NCBI GenBank assembly: GCA_032821775.1
Contig: JAVLRN010000001.1
Location: forward strand, 3,286,001-3,350,000
Reading direction: 5' to 3'
Length of the DNA: 64,000 nucleotides
DNA from: Sanguinoderma infundibulare
Taxonomy: Eukaryota > Basidiomycota > Agaricomycetes > Polyporales > Polyporaceae
Part shown: positions 1 to 12,721 of the stretch, in pieces
How positions within the stretch are numbered: position 1 is the stretch's first letter
How the letters are laid out: each line of letters opens with the position of its first letter
Program-made: the position numbers and the translations under genes
The notes under the pieces: generated by a model
Seen by the model: the letters and a program-made list of their open reading frames with translations, nothing else
The model's database searches: none
Told to the model about the DNA's origin: nothing

Positions 1-14
1 TGAGGCTTGGGAAC

Positions 15-3000
15 ATGTCCGATGAGGATGGTGATCCAGGACCCCGGATATCAGAGGACATCTGGAGGCACATCTGGGTACGTGTACTGAAAGCCGAACG
101 GGACGAGACGTCGCTTTCTGTGCCACGTCCGAACGGTCTCGGTTTCGGCAACGCCGCCGCCCAGTCATCGCCCTCATTGCTCCAAGACGTCTTGTCAACT
201 CCGAGCCCTCTCCGACCGCTTCTCTCTCCTATGCGCACCGATGCTCCGCGTATCATGACCCCATCCCCTTCTACGACCGCGTCCCATTCCGCACTCTCGT
301 CCACGTCTGGTTTGGATTCGCCCGACTCTGCAACGTCTGTGTCTGATGGCGGGAACGCAGATGACCTGCACCTGCCCGGGCTGCACTCGTCGGCACTCGT
401 TCCAATTTTAGCCAAGGTGGAGTTCGATATCGACAAGCGCAAGGCGACGTGGTATGGCAGATGGAAGAAGACCCGACGCGCCCAACACGCGAAGCGGGCA
501 GAGAGCCGATTGGGCTTCCGGAGCAGGGCGGCATCCCGGGCCGGCGACGAGTCCGCTCTGGAAGGGGAAGGAGAGGACGACTTGGACAGGAAGCCGGCCC
601 TCGAACTCCGTTTGGTTGAGCGGTTGCAGGCCGAGTCGAACATGCCCGCCTTCATGCGGCCCAAGAACGGCAGGTTGCTCGGGCCAGACGCAGACGATGG
701 TTATGCGCAGCTCCCAGATTCGGACGAGGAGGACGAGGATGCGACGGCGAGGTTTGGGAAAGGGAGCGTAAGTGGAGATCCGTTGGCGGACGTGTTCGGC
801 ACGGATGCTGAGACATGGGTGGGCTTTCGTGCTGAATCACAACCCTTCTGCCAGAAGGGAACCAAGAACCCGAACGTCGTGGACCTTGCTCTCGACGGCG
901 CGGCGCTTTCGGCTCTTCCTGACCCAGCGGAGGACAGCGATGCAAGGCAAATTGACGACGACGCGCAGGAGGTCGCGGATCTGCTCAAGAGAAACTCGCG
1001 CCCTCAGTTGTCGGTCGCAATTCCTGGCTCCCCGCAACAGACGGCTCGCGAACGCAGTGAATCCCAAGGCTCCGGCTTGTCACTCTCAAGGAAGCGCATT
1101 CCTCCAGCACTCGACCTCGCACCGTCCCTACCAAACGCGGTGGATACCGCGGGCCTTGGTACGGACGGTTCGAACCTGCGCTTGGCGTATCTGACGGAGG
1201 AGCCTACCCCATCAACAGAAGCTTTTGCCGAAGGCGAAGATCTGTCCGGTAGAGAACCAGTGCAACAGCGCCGGCGTAGCCCATTAGAGGAGAGACGTGA
1301 CGGCCAATTCTTCGATGAACTCAATCTCGGACTCGATGGCTCTATCGAGGTGCGTGTACATGAACCTGTAGGCATACAGCGCACTGCCACTGAACATCCA
1401 TGCAGTTCGACGAGAATGATCCGGAGGATCGCCGAAAGAGCCAGGTTATCTTCAAGGCCGAGCTGGACGTGCTCGAGAAGGTGTGTGGTACTAGATTTCC
1501 ACTCAGAATCCACCGTTTTGAATACAAGCGTCTCTCAGACCCTCGCCCAGTTCTCGCCTCGCAAACTGGCAATCGAGGACCTTGCATCGGAAACTCCCAC
1601 AGGTCGACCGTCCTTCGCCAGCCTCGCTCCTCCACCGAATGGCGCTCCGACTCCCATGTCCACCCCGCAGCCAGGGTTAGTGTAGTACAGCTGTTCTAGA
1701 ATGTTAGGGTACTGAGTTATTTTGCGTGTGTAGGCCTCCTCCTCAAGGCGCTTCGTGGCCCGCCGTCCCTTACTCCATGCTCAACAATATGGGCACCCCT
1801 GAATCTGAACCTCCAAGCGATCTTCCCTCTCCGCCCCGGATAGCCTTTAACGGCATTTCAACCGAATTGCCGAAGTCACCCTTCCAAAATCGCGTCATGC
1901 GAAGTGACGCGATGTCCGACGAGACGGCCGCGCGGAGACGTGCATTGGAAGAGGAGGGCCTCTATCCCCCACTTGTACCACCCACATTAGGAGGCACCTC
2001 GGGATCCGATTCGCCTGTTATCCCTTTATCACCGGATCCGTTCGGTAGGTTCCCCTCGGATGTGCCAGGTCACCGGCACGAGGACTCCATCTTCGCGGCA
2101 AGGCAAAGCTCCGCCCTCCGGCAAACGCATAATGCCAAATCGATGAGTAACGTGTCCTCAACGCCGTCAAGCCGCTTCTCCGTCGACTCACTGGCCTCGG
2201 AAGAAGGCAAGGCTGCTAAGCAGCCGTCGCTTATGAGTGTGAAGACAATCAAGAAGTTCTGGCGTCGGACAAATAAATCATCCGTGTCCGGTTCAAGTTC
2301 TCCTGCCCTCCCAGATTCTGGTCGCTCGTCTCCCAACCCTGCGCCGCCACCCAATAGTGGGCCAAGTACCTCTGGACCAGGACGCATGTCACGGACGCTG
2401 TCAAGATCACCGCTTCCTGAACAGCCGAAGTCTGCACCCATACCCGCGGTGCTCGGGCCGAAACGCAAGAGCTCACTGCACCAGTTGTCTTGGAATCAGG
2501 AGTCACCGTACCCAGTCCACCCTGTTCCGCGTCAACCTTCGCCCACTATCCCGCCGATGCCGGCTACGACACCACCGTTGCCTGCGTCTGCGCCTCCAAT
2601 GCCCGGCCAGGCGGACAAGGGGGGCGTGCGTAAGTCAATCCTCAAGTCCTTCAACAAATCTCATTCTGGTACCCTCTCAACACACTCTTCGCAGTCGTCC
2701 GTGTCAGCGCCGCGCACTAGTAACGAGACGCTTTCCGACCAACAGCGACGGAGGAAGGGCAGCGTCGTCGATTTGTCTCAAGTGATGAAGCACACTTCCG
2801 GTGTATCTTCCACCATGACCCTGGTCGATATTCCGAGAAGCCCACCGCTCCCCGAACACCTCCTCCAGTCTCGTTCAAGCAGCAGCCAGTCGCAGCTATC
2901 CGATGCGAGCATGCACGTGAAGCACCGTCCGAGCATGTCGTCCAACGACTCGTCGTCGTCCCGCGCACCGTCGCGGCTCATGGCCACCGCATCCCCGCCG

Positions 3001-3162
3001 CGCGGCGGCGCCCTCTCGATACCGCGCACCTCTGGGGACTCGTATGAGAGCCGTGCGAGCTTCGACGAGTCGCAGTTCGAGATGGTCTCTCCCAGGATCG
3101 TGCCGCACCAGCTCTCATATCCGTACAACACGATGGACCAGTCCTTGTCGTCCATTGAATAA
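15..3162 (+). CDS. Large serine/proline-rich, mostly disordered protein; 5' end may lie outside the window
   Basis: I do not recognise this protein. The first ATG seen is at 15, but the frame is open back to the window edge, so the true start could lie upstream. Probable introns are at about 1350-1402 (GTGCGT...GCAG), 1482-1529 (GTGTGT...AAG) and about 1676-1733 (GTTAGT...GTAG); removing them joins the open frame at 15-1685 to the one at 1726-3162. The product would be about 980 residues. It is dominated by Ser, Pro and acidic stretches, with a basic Trp-containing patch near residues 140-160, an acidic patch near 240, and a C-terminal half full of short Ser-Pro runs typical of phosphorylated scaffold or signalling proteins. 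No enzyme motif, membrane segment or signal peptide is visible. The exact exon borders are inferred. Confidence 0.65.
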
Positions 3163-3777
3163 GTAGCCTAATCATCCCCCCTACCTGGATTATTCTGCCT
3201 TGCTTGCTTTGTATATCGTCGTACACCCCGCCGATCCAACTGAACGTGACCATATATGACGATACCGTACACGTATCCCCTGCTCTTCGCTTTCTATACC
3301 ATATATTCCGGGGCTGCAACCCCGCCTGTCGATCGGGCGGGTGCGTTTCCTTCAAGACAGTTTGGTTCGTGCTCGTTGCGCCCCCATATTCCCAGGACCT
3401 TTGCAAGCGTTGTGCAGATCGGATATATACACATCACCCTCGGGACGCTCTTTTTACGATACCGATACGTAGTAGCATTGGCCATAGGCTATTATTACTT
3501 ATGCTCGTTTCCGTTTCGATCACACATGTCGCTTTGGATTCGCTGTATTTTCGCAAGTCGTCGTGCATCATTCGTCGTAGTTCCACCACATCATGACCGT
3601 CCCCGTCCCCGACCCCGACCCAGACCCAGATCCAGTCCGCCATTCTCGCGTCGTCTCGTCGATTGTGTGTTTATTAGTAGTAGTTTCATTTCCGTTCTGA
3701 TCGCATAGCACAAAAACGAGGATAGCAAATACACATGTTCGGAGCACCGCACCGCTGGCAGGCGAGGCTAGGACCCA
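3163..3777. other. Convergent 3' intergenic region with a small C-rich microsatellite
   Basis: This stretch lies between the stop codons of two genes facing each other and probably holds both 3' untranslated regions. At about 3598-3637 there is an imperfect repeat of CCCCGT/CCCCGA/CCCAGA units. Open frames here are short and not protein-like. No RNA gene was recognised. Confidence 0.6.
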
Positions 3778-5984
3778 TTAGAAAGAGTGCTCTGTCGAGT
3801 CCTTGCCCACTGCGGAGGTGCTCGACGAGCCGGCGGAGACGGTGGTCAGAATGCGGTCGATGTAGTTGGCACCACTCCTACCAGACGTGTTGGGGTTATC
3901 AGGTCATCGGCCGCGCCGAAGAGGTGCGGAACAAGGCTTACGCACCATTTCTGATGAGTGAGCACGTCGCAGCCAATTTCCTTTTCTTTCTTCTGGATGA
4001 GGTTGACGTATGCGAGCATACCGTCGGTCTTGAATGCCGAAGCGAGCTCCGCTAGACGAGGCGCGATGTTTACGGGAATTCGAGCAACGAGCGACACACA
4101 ACTGCACGTACCAGCCGTGACGGCGTTGAGGTGTAGGCCGGCGAGAGAGATTAGCTGGAGGACGAAACTAAGTTGACGTCAGCATTGGTCGATTTCGAAG
4201 CAACTGTGATTACTTACCCTTCTTTACCCAAGTCCCAGACAAAGTTCTTCAGTGCTGCGTCCGAGAACCCTTGTCCAGACCAATTGAAACTGGGGCTGAG
4301 GTTGTATACGAACCACCTGGACGTAGAACAGGTCAATCCGATCTGCTGTCTTCCGTTAGCAAATCGTGTCAAAGCTTACTTTCCCGGGTACCTCTCGCGG
4401 ATCTTGCGGGAGAAGTACCGGGCCTGCTCGAGGTCGGGGAGCTTGGTCTCCAGCCAGATCATGTCTGCGTACGGGGCGAAGGCGAACTCGCGCTTGATGG
4501 CCGCCTCTACACCGCCGGTGTAGTGGTAGTAGCCCTCGCGCGTCTTGGGCAAGTCCCAGTCCCAGAAGATGGGCTCGCCGAGGATGTCCTTGGCGATGTC
4601 GCGCGCGTCCGCGTTCGACTTGCCGTCCGCTGCCTCGCGGAATGCTTTCGAGGCACCCTCCTTGTCCTTCACGCTCGACTTCTCGAGCGCCTTCTCGAAC
4701 GCTACGGAACCAGATCCGTCAGCGCGGTTCACGCCAGGACGTGTGTTCGGCAACTCACCCTCGCGGAACGTGCAGAGTGGGTTCCTCGCCAGCCACTCAG
4801 CCTCGATCCTGTCAATTTCAGCGCCGCTCCTGCCCTCGGCCTCAGCCTTGGCGATGACCTCGGCGAGCGCGCGGTCAGGCGCGGTGACGCCTCTGATAAA
4901 CTCGTGATCGAGGACGTCGACGGTGCTCGAGAGCAGCTTCGCGCTCTCGGCGTCCGTGCGCGCGATGAGGAGCATAGTCGACTTGAGCAGGTCGAGCTGG
5001 AAGCGCGCGGCAACGAGGCGCGAGACGTGCGCCGAGGCGGAGACGAGGACCTTGCCGGCGAGGTGGCCGCACTTCTTGCCGCCGACGAGTTGGTCCTCGA
5101 GGTGGATCGCGGACGCGCCCTGGATGCAGACCGTCACTCAGCTTGTCGGTCGATGCAAAGGAAGGGCGGAGGTATGGGCGCGTACAGATTCAGCGAAGAG
5201 CTTGGCGAGCTTCATGACGGCCGAGAGGCCGCCGTGTCTGGGTAAGTTAGAGGCTTGTTCAGTCAGTCCATCCACAATCTCGCGAGGAGTACGACAGCAC
5301 AGATGCTCACCCCATGTCCGCGTCGGCGATGATCGGCCGTAGGTAGTCGATGTAGGGCATCTTCGCGCGAGCCTCCGAGGTTGCCTGCCATCGCTCGTCA
5401 TAATGCTTCTTGTCGTGCAGCTGCTGAGCACGGAATATCCGGTGGACTTGGTTCGGAACCGTCGTGTACGGATAGTCTCTGCCCGATTCGGCCTGACTTT
5501 AGGACGTATGGAACCTCCGCAAATACACGCGTACTCACCCAAGATCCGGTCCAACGTCGTTGTTACCCGTCGTCAACACGCTCGACGCCGCCCAGCCACT
5601 GACATACACCACCTCTTGGTGGGGCGCCATCTGGGTCATCTGCACCGGGTCGATCGCGCCCATGGTATGCACGGGGCGCCCCTCGCTGGCCGCCGTCTCG
5701 AAGAGGGCATACAGCTTGTTCGCGAGGAGGGTGGAAGGGAGCGGGAGGACGGGCAGCGCACCCTGCTTTGACGCGACCTGGGCAGCGGTGTACGGTCGCT
5801 TGAGGGAGGCGAAGCGGGGCTGGGAGAAGAAGGCATCCATGTCCGCGGTGCGGGCTTCGAACTGGGCCGCCTCCTCTTGGGGGGTCGGAGGCGTCAGCGG
5901 GAGGGCGGGGAGGGAGGACATTGCACGGGAACCTGGGGCGAGGATGCGAGTTGGGCCGCGGACGCGGAGGGACGCTTTGAGCAT
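3778..5984 (-). CDS. Isocitrate lyase family enzyme, probably mitochondrial 2-methylisocitrate lyase
   Basis: The enzyme should cleave 2-methylisocitrate to pyruvate and succinate in the methylcitrate cycle, which clears propionyl-CoA in mitochondria. The first exon starts at 5984 and begins with an Arg-rich, acid-free stretch ([13 protein letters not shown]) that fits a mitochondrial presequence. Spliced exons then give the family blocks [26 protein letters not shown], the catalytic-loop motif KKCGHLAGK and the IARTDAES motif. Introns lie near 5479-5538, 5260-5310, 5122-5175, 4704-4759, 4317-4378, 4175-4220, about 4040-4115 and 3880-3950. The C-terminus (DSTEHSF) lacks a peroxisomal SKL-type signal, unlike many glyoxylate-cycle isocitrate lyases. 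That, the presequence and the wording around MAPHQEV and IHLEDQL favour methylisocitrate lyase over isocitrate lyase, but the latter is not excluded. The usual DADTGHGG block reads DADMGHGG. Confidence 0.88.
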
Positions 5985-6888
5985 CGTGGTATGAGTTGAA
6001 CAGCGCGACGCCAGACTGTAACCAGAGGCCCCAGATAGATCAAGTGCTCTCTGTCAACTGGCTTCTATACGAGGTGGTGGTGGGCCCGGGGAGAGGGTCG
6101 CATACCCCGCACTCCGATCATCCGGTAACTTCGGAACACGGATCCCGCATGAACCATCGTCATAATCTACTGCAGTCCTGGACACTAATCGAGTGTATGT
6201 AAATACAATCGCAATCCCGCTCGCGTTTCGACAATGCTCGTGTCCTACGACATGTCCGCAACTCATGACTTGAGCGGCCAGCAACTGGCATGGAGAAACT
6301 GACCAAGGAACAGAGGCGCGCACCCACGTTTCGGTCGTCGACACATTCATCGGACTACGTCTCCGAAAGCTGAACGTGCCTTTGGTGAAGAAGCTGCACA
6401 GAACACGTACATCGTCGCCTTTGTCACCAGGTGTGTCGCCAGTTGTGTCTTGTTGTCAAACTTCCATTTGTGAGGTGGTATCTACGACACCTTTTGCGGG
6501 TGAAGCATCCGCGATCTCCACCCCGCCTAAGCATAAGTGCAATGGCTGACAGCTGCGAGATATAGCCAGAATGACGATATAAAGAGATCACAGGTTGTGA
6601 GTATCTGGCGAGTATAGGAGAACTCTGATTCATGGTCGCCCGCAGCCAAGCCTCACAAATCCAAAAGAGGCGGCAGGGTGGCCGTATATGGAAGGAACGC
6701 GGTATGTATGGTAAACTAATGACCGCGGCTCCGATCACCTCCTCTTCGTCCCCTCCTCGTCCAGTACACAAACCGCGTCTACGATACCCTCACATCCATA
6801 CTTCCTCCTCATCTCCCCTCGCCTCCCGGGACCACGCGTTCTCCAATCAACTCGCTCGGCACAGACCGCGCAACAGCGGACTGGGGAG
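5985..6888. promoter_or_regulatory. Divergent intergenic region between methylisocitrate lyase and the Sro7/tomosyn gene
   Basis: These 0.9 kb separate two genes transcribed away from each other and must contain both promoters. A CCAAT box occurs at about 6842-6846, close to the tomosyn start. The open frames present are short and biased in composition. No further element could be assigned by eye. Confidence 0.5.
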
Positions 6889-9800
6889 ATGTTCACCTCG
6901 CAGATCGTCAAGGCCTTGCATGACCTGTCCCTCGATCTCTCTGACGTGACAGACTGGCAAGTGGGCCTCTTGAAGACCATTCGATACCATCTAGACATCA
7001 CCGCGGTCGCTACGGAGCCTATATCTGGTCTTTTAGCAGTCGGTATGTAGCTCAGGCTCTATCTTCATCGCCGGTGCGCAATCAATCTCATGATGACACC
7101 CGCAAGGTACCTCGCGAGGACGTATTCATTTGTATGGGTCTCCCGGCGTCGAATGTGAGCTCGAGGTCACCGATCCCACCGGACTTCGCATCAAGTTCTT
7201 GCAGTTCGCAGCATCAGCGTTCAAACTGCTATGCATCGGTACGCGTTCGCCGAATATCATCCGAGATCTGGATACAAGTGCGAACATTCCTTGCAGATGA
7301 GCACGATCGCCTATTTGTATGGGACTTGGCAAACATTGGCCGGCCTAAGCTCCAAAGAATAACTGGCTTTGGCCAGCCCGTGAAGTACGAGCAACAACCA
7401 CTCATCTAAAATATATTCCTTGACGGCAATTATTCACAGTGCGATCGCTACTTCTCCCTCACTTACTCATGTCCGTCGCTAATTTATGCCCAACCAACCC
7501 ACTCGCTCAACTTAGCTTCATAGGCCTTCATCGCGCTAGGCAGCGGCGAAGTCAAGACCTACGATCTTCTGTGCCTCCGGATATCCCAATACGTGATACC
7601 CAATGCATGGAAGGCCTACGAGGACAAGTCTTTGCTTGGTGGTTTACCATCCAATTCACCGACATCGTAAGTCTTGGATGCATTGGTCTCATATGATCGT
7701 CTCAACGTGCGAGCTTGTTCTAGGGACATGATCATCGACATCGTCGTCCATCCTCGGGACCTTAATATACTCTTCATAGCGTACGAAGGTCTGCAGTAAT
7801 TTACCCAGCTTGCGTGTTCTATACTGATTCTGCAGTCTCCAGGTGGCGTAATAGTGGCAGACCTAGTACGCCCTCTCTTTCAGCAGGCCAGTTAGTCAAC
7901 TAATGCGTGGTGTACAGAAAGATCAAAAGTCCCTCAGAACGTTTGAGATGACGCTATCACCTGGCGCTCCCGGAGCGGCAGGATACCATTCGAAGGTATA
8001 TAGCCGTGGCCGTGATCGGTATTGATGTGATAGCTTAATGATACTGCTGTCCGTAGGACATCCTCCTGCCTCGTCGCTCCCAGCTAACGGCTCTCGCCAT
8101 CCACCCATCCGGCCATCTTCTGGCAGTGGGCTACGTTGACGGAACGATTGGATTTTGGTCTCTCGAGGACGAAGACAGGCCTCTCCTTCTCCGAACCATA
8201 GACAGTCCAGAATCCGAGGACCTGAGCTTGGTCGACACGTCTGTGCTTGAATCCGTCATGTCGGCACCTCATCAACACCCGCCAGAACCGCCCCGCGAAC
8301 CCATCTTCAAGCTCGCATGGAGCGGCTTCCCGAATTCGTCCGATCCCCGCGGAGGCGATACGGTCCTGACTGTCCTTGGTGGTTCTACCATTGACTCGAC
8401 GCCTGGCGTGACTGCGTTGCTCCTTCCACCCCTCCAACCTCCTGCGCCTCCGGTAGTAAACTCGTCAAAGGGCCACATCGTTCCCCCGGCGTTGCATCCC
8501 GATGTCCGTGCGGGAATGTGCGCGTCACTCGTGGTGAAGAACGCGCATACATACAGTGCGTCTGGACCCGTGCAAGACTTCCTGCTATTCCCTCGTTCTA
8601 CACCGCACTTCGCCGGAGCCTACGACCCTAGCGTGATCCTGCTCGTGTCTGAAAGCGACGTGCCGGAGGCCCGTGTATGCGAGGCGTTCGATTTTCCGCC
8701 TCCAGCTTTCATCGAGTCCGGGCCTCCTGAGACGCCATCGGACTTGAAGGACGCCCCAGCGACGAACGAAGGAGATGGTGTAGAGCCTGACTACGTCTTG
8801 GCGAGGGATCTCGCGAAAACGCTGCAGGCGATGTCATTGTCGGATGATCCATGGCCTGCAAGGCTCCCACCTTACCTTTGGAGCGTCGTCGGAGAGCATC
8901 TTGTCAAGGTGGACAAGCACGGGTACGAGACGCTTGTGAGTGACAAGCATGCAGTCATCGAAGGAGAGGTTCCTTTCCCCGTGCGAGGTGGGATGGCGTG
9001 GTCGGAGGACGAGGAGGGTCTGATGAAGTATACCAAGGTTCGTATTCATCTCATATGATCCGCGAAGCAGAATTTGCTAACAGACCTGTTAGCAACAACC
9101 TCACAGGATCCTGATATCCAGTCTCCGCGATCTCTCGGTTCACTTTTTAGATGTCAGCTCCCAGCTGCTTGTCAGTACGGGCCAAGATACCCCTCTGGCG
9201 ACGAGTCTACCATCCCCCATTCCGCGCCTGACGATTGAGCTTGCGCCGTTGATCGTTGATCGTTCCCTCGGCCTCTCGGAGAACACCGACTACGATCCCC
9301 GCTCGAGCAAAGAACGCGTCGATGTTGTCTACTTTGCGCCGGAGTCGCTCGAGTGTATCACGGTTCTGCGTAGCCAGGCGGTGGTCTTGCACAGGTTGGA
9401 CGTGCCGACTGATGAAGCGACGTTTGGTCAAAAGACTCTCGATGACAGCGAGCTGGTCTCGCTGTCGCACCTCCGCGTGCGCCAGGGTCTGCGCTATCGT
9501 CCCATGTTTGCTGTGAAGCCGGATAGCAAGCGCGGGCCCGTGACTGCCTGTGCGCTTTCGGACATTGGTGAGCTACACCTCCTCGACGTTCTGCCGGTCT
9601 AGTCTTCTCACTGGATTATTAGGGTTCCTCGCTGTTGCGTACACTTCCGGGCTGCTACTCATCATCGACCTGCGAGGCCCACGCATCATGTTGCGGAACA
9701 ACTCCAACAACAACAACCATGGAGGCGGGGGTCTCCTGCACCGGCACTCCGAACACGAGCCCATTCAATCGCTCACATGGACGTGCTGTGCCTTGGCTTC

Positions 9801-11233
9801 CGGCATGTCTGCATTTTGAGGCTGCAATGTCGTGTCTCTACTCACGTCTGTTTAGATCCCGAAGTCCGCATCCGCCTCATCGGCACTGCCGCGTCGGGAC
9901 AGACATCAATTTACACCCTCGAGCACAAGGCGCCCAGCACTTGGACGGTAGTCCAACCGCCTGCGACCGTTGATGCCTCTGTCCGCCCTGTATCCGGGGG
10001 CTCGTTCGTACTCGATGCGAAGTCGGGTGCTCGGCGGCCCGCCGATCGCTCAGGGCTCGCCGCCATCCTCCAGAAGGACGGGGGTGTCCGCGGTGATTCG
10101 GTTCCGCAATGCATCTGGGTTTCCGCGGGTGCGAAGAGCGTGCGGACGATGGTGAACGTCAACGGAGAGAGGATCGCGAAGGTCGAATGGGGCAGCAAGG
10201 CTGGGACGGTCGAGCATGTCGAGGTTGTCAGGCGACTAGGTGAGGCATTGTGGGGCGAATTACAAGGCTGCGAGTGCATGCTGACCATAGTGCGCTTCAT
10301 TAGATTCGTGCGCTTTGGTGGCATACACGAGCCACGGGCAAGGGCTGATATACTCGCTTCCGCACCTGGAGTATATCCACACATTGGAACTGCAAAAGTC
10401 TGCGGCGACGGAGTAAGTTCTTCTACCAATGAATGACGTACGAACCTCTCTGGTGCTTACGGCTCTGCATTTAGGCCCCCAAGCACTGACGACACTGGCG
10501 ACTACACCACCCACACTGTGTTTCCTGTTCCCGCAGGCTCATCCTTCCGCCCGCTGCTCACCACCGATATCCACACGCTTTTCACCTCGAGACGCGTGGG
10601 GCCGTACGACCCTCCCCTCGTCGACCTCACCCACGGACGAGGTTCGGTGCCTGCTCAGCCGCAGCCTGTCTCGCTCGGGCCACCATCTGTCATGGGTTCT
10701 GTGCTGGGGTACTTCGGCTCACTTGCGACAGCGAATAGCGCTGGGGACCAAATTGACGCTTTGCGTACGTTTTGTTTGCTTCGTGCGCGTTTCTTTATAC
10801 TGATCGAGTGGCCGGGCTGGGGCTAGTCGCTGGACCTGATAGGCCTGTCCCTCAGCCAACCAGCAAACCACCTTCGCGCCAGAGCGCAGCCACCCCGGCC
10901 TCGGGCCAGTCAATATCCTCGAAGGCGTCAGAGATGTCGAGTGGTGTCGGGGAGCTATATAACCGTCTTGGTGCCGCGCTTCAGGAGAGAGGGTGTGTCG
11001 TTCTGTCTGTCTGATGCAGTGAATCTGGGTGAGCTGATGCCGCACGTGTAGCGAGATGCTTGGAGACCTGCAGCAGAGCCTCGATTCGTTGGAGCAAGGG
11101 AGCAAGAACATGGTTGCACAGGTCAGTCGCTCGATATCTTCAATTTACCGAGCTTATGTCCTCATCGGCTGTCTCATTACAGGCGAAGAGCCTGGCAGCG
11201 CAGCAGTCTGCGAAGAGATGGTTTGGCTTCTGA
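6889..11233 (+). CDS. Lethal giant larvae/tomosyn family protein (Sro7/Sro77-like exocytosis regulator)
   Basis: Lgl/tomosyn proteins are double WD40 propellers that bind plasma-membrane t-SNAREs and Rab/exocyst factors and control vesicle fusion in polarised growth. The start at 6889 gives an N-terminus whose DVTDWQVGLLKTIRYHLDIT and ISGLLAVGTSRGRIHLYG blocks are typical of fungal members. At least ten short introns follow. Later exons carry WD-type strands (for example HPSGHLLAVGYVDGTIGFW near 8100-8160 and FLAVAYTSGLLLIIDL near 9625-9675). The C-terminal exons (10830-11231) encode a linker and an amphipathic helix with heptads around GELYNRLGAALQERG and DLQQSLDSLEQGSKNM, the R-SNARE-like tail of the family. 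The protein ends in RWFGF and has no transmembrane anchor. An Asn/Gly-rich insert (about 9700-9740) is unusual. It ends 180 bases from the stop of the next, convergent gene. Confidence 0.93.
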
Positions 11234-11413
11234 CTCTTGAGATTGACGACGGACAAGTATACCATGAACATCATGGCGAGATCGGCCATTGTACGACTAC
11301 CCGTGTACGCATGACAATCCACAAGTCTGTTGTACTGATACATCGCAGTCTATTCTATGACACAACTACGGATGGGGTAACAATCTATCATCCGCTCAGC
11401 GGAGGCTCTCAAT

Positions 11414-12245
11414 CTATCCATCGCGTTGCTTGGGCGGCTCCTTGCTGGTGAACACACTCGCGACGTTCGCGGTGAATATTTTCCTCTGCCCGTTGAGCAA
11501 CCCGAAGAGGCCATCTTCCTCCGTCGTCTCCTTGCGATGGTTCCACTCCTCCGTGTGGCGCACCACCTTGTGCTGCTCGTTCGTCTCGAGCGTCAAAAGG
11601 GAGTTGACAGTCTACCCTCGCGCATATAACCATGTCAGCGCTCGTGGGGCGGCAGCAGGACAAAACGGTGGATGCGCACCTGGACGGGGGAGCCCGTTGG
11701 GCTGCGGTAGTAATCCACGTCTTGGTCGATGAGGATCGTGCTCTTCGGCACGGACGGCGGGTTCTCCAGCACGCGGAACGCCGGGATCTCAGCGCGAGGG
11801 AACAGCTGGAACCATCGCACGGGGACGTCGGACGCTGTGGGCGACACGCCAGCGAAGACGTGGATGGATGTAATGCGCACCTTCGTCAGGGCGCTGAACT
11901 GGAGGCGGATCTTGTCGACGCCCTCGGCGATAGCGAGGGGATCGTGGAAGACGGCGTTGGGGGCGTAGATGTCGTACGTGCTCTGCGAGTCCGGTCGTCC
12001 GTGGTTCAGCGCGTACTTCAGCGTCACATGGACGACGAACGCTTACATCCGTGGACTTGCACGAGTACAACTGAGGGTGCCGCCGTGAGCGCCATGTTTG
12101 TAAGAGCGACGAAACGGGAGGATACCTGTTTGATGCCCTCGATGATAGCTTCCTCGTGCGGCTCGGGGTCCCTCGACCTCAAGCTCTTGCTGTCGGCGGG
12201 GGTGAGCCCGGAGGCGTTCTTCGCCTTCGTGTCGTTCAAGGGCAT
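11414..12245 (-). CDS. Small SnoaL/NTF2-like fold protein
   Basis: The start ATG at 12245 opens a charged leader (MPLNDTKAKN...). Introns near 12070-12125, 11990-12047 (GTAAGC...GCAG) and 11613-11680 (GTGCGC...GTAG) join four exons into a protein of about 195 residues. After a segment reading YSCKSTD, the block STYDIYAPNAVFHDPL and the following AEGVDKIRLQF resemble the start of SnoaL-like/NTF2-like domains, which form a cone-shaped pocket for small ligands or dimerisation. The next part, rich in beta strands and ending in HTEEWNHRKE, fits the rest of that fold. No signal peptide or membrane segment is seen. The biological role is unknown, and the fold is inferred from motif resemblance only. 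Confidence 0.75.
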
Positions 12246-12721
12246 GATGGGAGGCGCGGAGGGTATATGAGGGCGGGCCAAGGGAGAGCAGTATTTATGG
12301 GGGCAGGGGGGCGGTGAATACATATTCGGATATACCGCGCTGCGTCGAGGTTGAGAGGATGACGCATACCGAGGACGGCATCGGGATCGGGAATCGCGTC
12401 CCTAGAGAATGAGCTGCCTCGATCGACCGCTGCTCGTGAAATATGGAGCCAGTTGCTTTGATACATAAATACACATCCTTCTAAGCTCAACATGCTCTCA
12501 ATCCCTACAATACAGACTCGAGTGGTCTCACGGTGCTACGCTGGCGATCAAGTCAAAGTACAACAATGCGTCAAAAGTGATACACATACTACTACTGGCT
12601 ACGGAAACACGCGGGGAACGTACGTACGCCAAGTCGTGGGTAGATAATGTACGATATCGATGTCAGTAATGGCACTCTCAAGATGCTGAGAGACTCCTTG
12701 GAGCAGATGCCACCCCGACGT

